DNA of 64,000 nucleotides, from contig NZ_BAAAFG010000016.1 of the NCBI RefSeq assembly GCF_039523415.1, forward strand, positions 186,001-250,000, in the 5' to 3' direction. The DNA comes from Gangjinia marincola. GTDB lineage: Bacteria; Bacteroidota; Bacteroidia; Flavobacteriales; Flavobacteriaceae. Position numbers and translations under genes: made by a program. The notes below the pieces were generated by a model. The model made no database searches, was not told the DNA's origin, and saw only the letters and a program-made list of their open reading frames with translations. Every line of letters starts with the position of its first letter. Position 1 is the stretch's first letter. Positions 59,398-64,000 of the stretch are shown here, one piece after another.

Positions 59398-59802
59398 CTA
59401 AAGATTCTCCAGCAGGCTAACCGCATCAGTTGCATTGGACTGTTTGGCAATATTTAAAGCAGTTTTTTTCTTGCTGTTTCTCTTCTTTAATTCCGCTCCA
59501 TTGGCGATAAGAAGTTTCATAATGCGAACATTATTATACCGGGCCGCATACATCAAAGGACTCATGTCATTAGAGAGTTTGTTTACATTTGTACCTAACT
59601 CTATCATGCGTTTAACGGTATCATATTCTCCTTTAGCTATCGCAAGGCAAAATGGCGATACTGTAGTGATTTCAGTTTGTACTACTTCATAAGAAGCAAT
59701 ATCTGTTGTTGTTGCCGGTGTTGAAGAAGTGTAATCTTCTACAGCAAAGAGTGGTGTAGTTGCTATTAAAACAACTACGATACTTTTTTTTAGATTTTTC
59801 AT
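59398..59802 (-). CDS. Secreted ankyrin-repeat protein
   Basis: A 134-residue protein with a signal peptide (cleaved near LFAVE) and about two and a half ankyrin repeats: PFCLAIAKGEYDTVKRMIELGTNVN, MSPLMYAARYNNVRIMKLLIANGAEL and KTALNIAKQSNATDAVSLLENL. No enzyme motif is present. Ankyrin repeats mediate protein contacts; export signals suggest periplasmic use. It is convergent with the M48 gene and faces a long intergenic region upstream. Confidence 0.88.
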   Translation of the reverse strand: MKNLKKSIVVVLIATTPLFAVEDYTSSTPATTTDIASYEVVQTEITTVSPFCLAIAKGEYDTVKRMIELGTNVNKLSNDMSPLMYAARYNNVRIMKLLIANGAELKKRNSKKKTALNIAKQSNATDAVSLLENL

Positions 59803-60434
59803 AATTTCTGTTCGTTTATTGATTTGATTGAATGATGATTTTGATGGTGTAAAGATGATATCTTTTAGTGTATAAATTCTACTTACAACCTAAGTATAAC
59901 TTAGTCTTAACGTAGACTCAACAAATATGTTAATGAGCCTAATTACGTAATTTTATGATCTTTTTAGCAATGATTAAAGATTACTGAGAATCCTTTAGCA
60001 GTGGTCGACAAAAAATAGAAAATGTACGCTGCGTTTATCAATATGTATGAAATTTACTAGTAGGCTATTTCTTAAAACTGTAAACTTATATACCCGGTTT
60101 CTTGATCATCCTTACCTTTACTTAATACAGGTTTTTTTCATTGGCAGAAAAGTTATTTGATTGATTTCCTTTCTTAATAGACCTCTACAATTGTTAAATG
60201 TTACAATATACTACCGTGAATAACCTAAGATTAACACTTTAGTTATCAAACACATGAAACTTCCCGATTTTATCGTCAAAATCAATTTATTCTAAAAAAG
60301 TTTCACCTAAGATTAACGGTAAATCTTGTAACAAACTTCAAATTAAATCGTCAGCAACCTTTCAAATGACTATCTGCTAAGAATAGTCCATAGATCATAA
60401 AGCATTTTGTACTTTTGAAACATAGATCAATCTC
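59803..60434. other. Long AT-rich intergenic region between the ankyrin gene and gpmI
   Basis: A 632-bp region with no convincing ORF. It contains a direct repeat CCTAAGATTAAC at 60224-60235 and 60307-60318, and a shorter related stretch near 59889 (CCTAAG..). A -7 box (TACTTTTG) for gpmI is at its right end. Its length and repeats could hold a small RNA or regulatory region, but nothing further is visible. Confidence 0.6.
60410..60417 (+). promoter_or_regulatory. -7 promoter box of gpmI (TACTTTTG)
   Basis: Exact TAnnTTTG match 17 bp before the gpmI ATG. No TTG was found at -33. It probably drives gpmI and the thioredoxin-like gene. Confidence 0.5.
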
Positions 60435-61952
60435 ATGAGCAAAAAAGTACTGTTAGCTATTCTTGATGGCTGGGGAATTTCACCAGATCCCTCTATATCT
60501 GCCATTGATAAGGCAAAAACTCCGTTTATAGATAGCCTTTATACAAATTACCCCAATGCAACCCTGCGCACAGATGGTATGAATGTAGGGCTGCCTCAAG
60601 GTCAAATGGGAAATAGTGAAGTAGGACATATGAATTTAGGTGCTGGTCGAATTGTTTACCAAGATTTAGCTAAAATCAATAAGGCAGTGACTGAAAATAC
60701 ACTTAAAGATGAACATGTGCTTAAAAAGGCTTTTGCTTACGCGAAAGAAAACAATCGTCCGGTTCATTTTTTAGGATTATTAGGTGATGGCGGAGTCCAT
60801 TCACATATTAATCACCTTAAAGGTCTTCTCACAGCAGCCGAAGATTTTGGCGTGTCTAAAAAATATGTTCATGCTTTTACTGATGGACGCGATGTAGATC
60901 CTAAATCGGGCATTGGATTTATTGAGGAGCTTCTGCCACACTTATCCAAAACCAACGCTGCATTAGCTACAATCACAGGGAGATATTATGCCATGGATCG
61001 TGATCAGCGCTGGGAGCGCATAAAATTAGCGTATGATGCGCTGGTGAACGGTCAAGGAGAAGAAACTACGCATCCACTTGAAGCAATGCAAAAAAGCTAT
61101 GATAATGGCATTACTGATGAATTTATCAAGCCGATTGTTTTGACGAATAATACTAATAATCCTGTAGCAAAAATTAAACAGGGAGACGTTGTAGTGTTTT
61201 TCAATTTTAGAACAGATCGCGGCAGGCAACTTACACAAGCGTTGACACAGCAAGATTTCGCCAGTCAGGATATGTTAGCATTGGATCTTTATTATGTCAC
61301 TATGACTACCTATGATGAAAGTTTTACAAACATACATGTGGTATTCACAAAAGACAATATCACTAATACGCTGGGTGAAGTTCTTGAACGACAGGGTAAA
61401 ACTCAGTTGCGCGCCGCCGAAACCGAAAAATATCCTCATGTAACATTTTTCTTTTCGGGAGGTCGTGAAGACGCTTTTGAAGGAGAAAGTCGTATTTTAG
61501 TGAATTCACCAAAGGTTGCCACGTATGACCTTCAGCCAGAAATGAGTGCGCCAGAATTAACCGCACAAGTCGTGAAACATATTCAGGAAGAAACACCAGA
61601 TTTTATTTGTCTCAATTTTGCTAATGCTGATATGGTGGGTCACACCGGTGATTTTGATGCCGCCGTAAAAGCCTGTGAAACTGTAGATTCTTCATTAAAA
61701 CAAATTCTAGAGATAGCCAATGAGAAGGGTTACACCTCAATTATTATTGCAGACCACGGGAATAGTGATACAATGATTAATCCAGATGGCACACCCAATA
61801 CTGCCCACACTACAAATCCGGTTCCTTTTATTCTCGTAGATAAAGAGATTAACAAGGTAAAAGACGGTATCCTTGGTGATATTGCGCCAACAGTATTATC
61901 TTTGATGGGCGTACAACAACCTCAAGAAATGACTCAACATCCTTTAATTTAA
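60435..61952 (+). CDS. gpmI: 2,3-bisphosphoglycerate-independent phosphoglycerate mutase
   Basis: Interconverts 3- and 2-phosphoglycerate in glycolysis using two Mn ions and a phosphoserine. The 505-residue enzyme has D11 (LLAILDGWG), the phospho-accepting S61 in GQMGNSEVGHMN, HAFTDGRDVDP, RYYAMDRD, and the metal ligands in NFANADMVGHTGDF and IIADHGNSD near the C-terminus. It lies 6 bp upstream of the thioredoxin-like lipoprotein gene. Confidence 0.97.
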   Translation: MSKKVLLAILDGWGISPDPSISAIDKAKTPFIDSLYTNYPNATLRTDGMNVGLPQGQMGNSEVGHMNLGAGRIVYQDLAKINKAVTENTLKDEHVLKKAFAYAKENNRPVHFLGLLGDGGVHSHINHLKGLLTAAEDFGVSKKYVHAFTDGRDVDPKSGIGFIEELLPHLSKTNAALATITGRYYAMDRDQRWERIKLAYDALVNGQGEETTHPLEAMQKSYDNGITDEFIKPIVLTNNTNNPVAKIKQGDVVVFFNFRTDRGRQLTQALTQQDFASQDMLALDLYYVTMTTYDESFTNIHVVFTKDNITNTLGEVLERQGKTQLRAAETEKYPHVTFFFSGGREDAFEGESRILVNSPKVATYDLQPEMSAPELTAQVVKHIQEETPDFICLNFANADMVGHTGDFDAAVKACETVDSSLKQILEIANEKGYTSIIIADHGNSDTMINPDGTPNTAHTTNPVPFILVDKEINKVKDGILGDIAPTVLSLMGVQQPQEMTQHPLI

Positions 61953-61957
61953 AAACA

Positions 61958-62599
61958 ATGAAAAAAGTAGCATATGTATTTTTTTCGCTTGCGCTGATCG
62001 CTTGCGGAAGCCAACAAAAAACAACTCAAAATACTGCAGAAAATGTTAGCCCATCCCCAACTCCTCCTTCACCACCCACAGTGATTGAAGTAGAACAGGA
62101 AGCCTCTATTGAAGAGGTTGTTGACAAACAATTAATAGAAGGAGAAGCAATGTTAGAAAATGGAATGCTAGTAGGCGAAGGAAATATAGAACAACTCACC
62201 AAAGCACCATTTAATACATGGTTTGAGGGCCGCGCAAATGCATATACACCTGAAGCTGATGTCCTAGAACAAATCGCACAAAACATCAATGACTATAATT
62301 TAACCTTGTATATGGGTACCTGGTGTGGCGATAGCAAACGTGAAACCCCAAAAATCTACAGCCTGTTAGAAAAAACAGGGTATAACATGGATAACTTGAC
62401 CTTTTATGCCGTAAACAGACAAAAAACAATTCCTGGTGGACTACCCCAAGGATCAAATGTAAAGCGTGTGCCCACCTTAATATTTTATAAAGATGGTCAA
62501 GAAGTTAATCGCTTTGTAGAGTATCCACAAGAAACCTTGGCTAAAGATATTCTAAAGATCGTATCTGGTGAAGACTACAAGAATAGTTACGCTGAGTAA
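61958..62599 (+). CDS. Thioredoxin-family lipoprotein with CxxS site
   Basis: A 213-residue lipoprotein (C16 in LIAC), followed by a proline-rich linker and a thioredoxin fold from about 80. The active site is WCGDSKRETP: C123 is present but the second cysteine is serine (S126), so it resembles a single-cysteine family seen in flavobacteria. FYAVNRQKTIPGGL and VKRVPTLIFYKDG contain the cis-proline region. Monothiol chemistry would favour isomerase, trapping or binding roles. Co-transcribed with gpmI. Confidence 0.88.
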   Translation: MKKVAYVFFSLALIACGSQQKTTQNTAENVSPSPTPPSPPTVIEVEQEASIEEVVDKQLIEGEAMLENGMLVGEGNIEQLTKAPFNTWFEGRANAYTPEADVLEQIAQNINDYNLTLYMGTWCGDSKRETPKIYSLLEKTGYNMDNLTFYAVNRQKTIPGGLPQGSNVKRVPTLIFYKDGQEVNRFVEYPQETLAKDILKIVSGEDYKNSYAE

Positions 62600-62621
62600 T
62601 AACAACTTATTCCTAATGAAT

Positions 62622-62654
62622 AAAACGGCTCCTTAAATAAAGGAGTCGTTTTTC
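62622..62654 (+). terminator. Terminator after the thioredoxin-like gene
   Basis: AACGGCTCCTT (62624-62634) with AAGGAGTCGTT (62640-62650), one G-T pair and a 5-nt loop, followed by TTT. It closes the gpmI unit before the TetR operon. Confidence 0.8.
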
Positions 62655-62683
62655 GTTAAATAAAAGCTAAACTTACTTTTTAC

Positions 62684-62698
62684 GATAGTACTACTATC
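62684..62698. promoter_or_regulatory. Palindrome GATAGTA-C-TACTATC, probable TetR operator
   Basis: A perfect 7-bp inverted repeat with one central base, centred 31 bp before the TetR ATG. A -7-like box CAGGTTTG (one mismatch) lies at 62698-62705 and a -33-like TTT at 62678-62680, so the palindrome lies between the two promoter parts, where a bound repressor would block transcription. Confidence 0.6.
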
Positions 62699-62721
62699 AG
62701 GTTTGTCTGTAACTTGCAGGC

Positions 62722-63393
62722 ATGAATACCTTACTAGACTCGTTAAAAATTGAACTTACTGATAAATTATACGTGAAAGACCCTGAATCCTCTGATTTGG
62801 GTAAACGTATCTTATCTGCCAGTATTGAGATGATTCATGAATTGGGCTTTGAACAATTCACCTTTAAAAAGCTAGGTACGGCTATTGGGTCTAATGAAAG
62901 TTCAATTTATCGCTATTTTGAAAACAAACATAAACTCCTCCTCTACCTTACAAACTGGTACTGGGGATGGATGGAACTTCAGCTTGTATTAGCTACAAAC
63001 AGCATAGATAATTCTCAAAAAAAACTACATAAAGCCATTGAAATTCTTACTCAAGAGATTCAACAAGATTCGTCATACGGGCATATTAATGAAAGTAAAT
63101 TACATAAAATTTTAATTGAAGAATATTCAAAATCCTTTTTGACCAAAGAGGTGGATAAAGAAAATAAAGAAGGCTATTTTATGGTTTATAAACGTCTCGC
63201 CATGCACTTAAGCAAGATGATTCAATCTGTGAATTCAACCTATCCTTATCCTTCAAGTCTAGCTAGTACAATATTAGAGGGATCTTTACACCAGCAATTT
63301 TTACAGGATCATTTTACTTCTATCACAGATTGTAATGAGCATGTGTCCCCAACTGCGTACTTCGTTCATTTAACAACAAATGTTTTGAAATAA
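62722..63393 (+). CDS. TetR/AcrR family transcriptional regulator
   Basis: A 223-residue repressor. An unusual 20-residue leader precedes the helix-turn-helix domain (about 25-75): LSASIEMIHELGFEQFTFKKLGTAIGSNESSIYRYFENKHKLLLYLTNWYW, of which the recognition part is SSIYRYFENKHKLL. The remaining helical domain binds an unknown ligand. It lies 4 bp ahead of an ABC exporter gene and has a palindromic site upstream, so it likely represses both genes until the exporter's substrate appears. Confidence 0.93.
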   Translation: MNTLLDSLKIELTDKLYVKDPESSDLGKRILSASIEMIHELGFEQFTFKKLGTAIGSNESSIYRYFENKHKLLLYLTNWYWGWMELQLVLATNSIDNSQKKLHKAIEILTQEIQQDSSYGHINESKLHKILIEEYSKSFLTKEVDKENKEGYFMVYKRLAMHLSKMIQSVNSTYPYPSSLASTILEGSLHQQFLQDHFTSITDCNEHVSPTAYFVHLTTNVLK

Positions 63394-63397
63394 AGCT

Positions 63398-64000
63398 ATG
63401 GAAAAAAAAATTCTAACTTCATGGCAACGTCTCGCAGGCTTGCTAAAACTTGACCGAAAAGATATTCTTCAAATATTCTACTATGCTGTATTTGCTGGAT
63501 TAGTGAATTTATCACTTCCGCTAGGTATTCAAGCCATTATAAATCTCCTACAAGGAGCTCAAATCAGCACTTCATGGATTGTATTAACCATAATAGTCAC
63601 ATTGGGTGTTGCTTTTGTAGGAATTTTACAATTGATGCAAATTAGAATTATTGAAAATGTGCAACAAAAAATCTTTACCCGATCTTCTTTTGAATTTGCG
63701 TATCGATTTCCCAAAATTCAAATGAGTGAATTACGAAATTTTTATCCACCAGAGCTAGCAAATAGATTTTTTGATACATTAACACTTCAAAAAGGTCTTT
63801 CAAAAATTTTAGTAGATTATCCTGCCGCCATTCTTCAAATCATTTTTGGTCTGGCATTATTATCATTTTACCACCCATTTTTTATTATTTACGGTTTACT
63901 ACTAGTAGTTCTCATTTATATTGTATTCAAGTTCACTGCGCAAAGAGGTTTGGATACCAGTTTAATGGAATCAAAGTCTAAGTATAAAGTAGCCCACTGG
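63398..64000 (+). CDS. ABC exporter of the type I secretion/multidrug class (3' truncated)
   Basis: The window ends after 201 codons. The start MEKKILTSWQRLAGLLKLDRKD is followed by membrane helices at about 26-48, 60-80, and 140-180 and the segment FPKIQMSELRNFYPPELANRFFDTLTLQKGLSK, an ABC transmembrane-domain feature. No C39 peptidase domain precedes it. The nucleotide-binding domain is beyond the window. In Bacteroidota such TetR-ABC pairs are commonly followed by HlyD and TolC genes, which could not be checked. Confidence 0.85.
   Translation, partial: MEKKILTSWQRLAGLLKLDRKDILQIFYYAVFAGLVNLSLPLGIQAIINLLQGAQISTSWIVLTIIVTLGVAFVGILQLMQIRIIENVQQKIFTRSSFEFAYRFPKIQMSELRNFYPPELANRFFDTLTLQKGLSKILVDYPAAILQIIFGLALLSFYHPFFIIYGLLLVVLIYIVFKFTAQRGLDTSLMESKSKYKVAHW

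Overview
The window is chromosomal DNA of a member of the Bacteroidota, most likely a marine Flavobacteriia. The evidence is AT-rich DNA, start codons without Shine-Dalgarno sequences, promoters of the TAnnTTTG (-7) type, a type IX secretion C-terminal domain, and housekeeping neighbours typical of the group (NUDIX/pyrE, rsfS-ftsH-cdsA-psd, ACBP/valS). No rRNA, tRNA, insertion sequence, prophage or CRISPR array was recognised. Two runs of N (41706-41821 and 48943-49055) are assembly gaps and truncate one gene each.

Layout. 1-13.6 kb is core metabolism: NUDIX hydrolase divergent from pyrE, birA, then rsfS, ftsH, a LUD protein, cdsA, psd and an acyl-CoA-binding protein, valS, a DUF1573 protein, an aminotransferase with murB, and a fasciclin lipoprotein. 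13.7-23.7 kb holds a small cysteine-rich membrane protein with a GT2 glycosyltransferase and an ECF sigma factor, lipA-gap, a TPR hybrid histidine kinase, lpxK, a NIF3-like protein, a zinc-ribbon-family protein that has lost its cysteines, and msrA. 24.0-27.6 kb is a light and DNA-repair operon: flavin reductase, DUF2256, DASH cryptochrome and an Fe-S photolyase. 27.8-34.5 kb is signalling: a cyclic-nucleotide-binding histidine kinase next to a fused response regulator/thioredoxin-reductase-like protein, a pirin, a PAS histidine kinase and a single-domain response regulator.

36.2-44.3 kb is a tryptophan/kynurenine degradation cluster: lipoprotein, kynU, kmo, RidA-like deaminase, aldehyde dehydrogenase, SDR, ACMSD-like decarboxylase and O-methyltransferase. 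3-hydroxyanthranilate dioxygenase is not visible. 44.5-55.8 kb is mostly envelope and secreted proteins: S8 protease, T9SS-sorted protein, fibre-like secreted protein, PAP2 phosphatase, TatA, M1 peptidase, BNR lipoprotein, and three tandem carboxypeptidase-regulatory-like proteins. 56-64 kb contains clpP, three GNAT domains in two genes, M15 and M48 peptidases, an ankyrin protein, gpmI, a thioredoxin-like lipoprotein, and a TetR regulator upstream of a truncated ABC exporter.

The least explained signals are these: the redox-signalling pair at 27.8-30.8 kb, whose reductase-like half lacks both expected redox-cysteine motifs; a 14-bp hairpin motif (CCGCTTTCGCGGAA) occurring four times, all within the kynurenine cluster and in different reading frames; a roughly 230-bp tract nearly identical between two adjacent paralogues at 53.9-54.9 kb; and several intergenic short tandem repeats. 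All functions are judged from sequence motifs alone; no database search was run.
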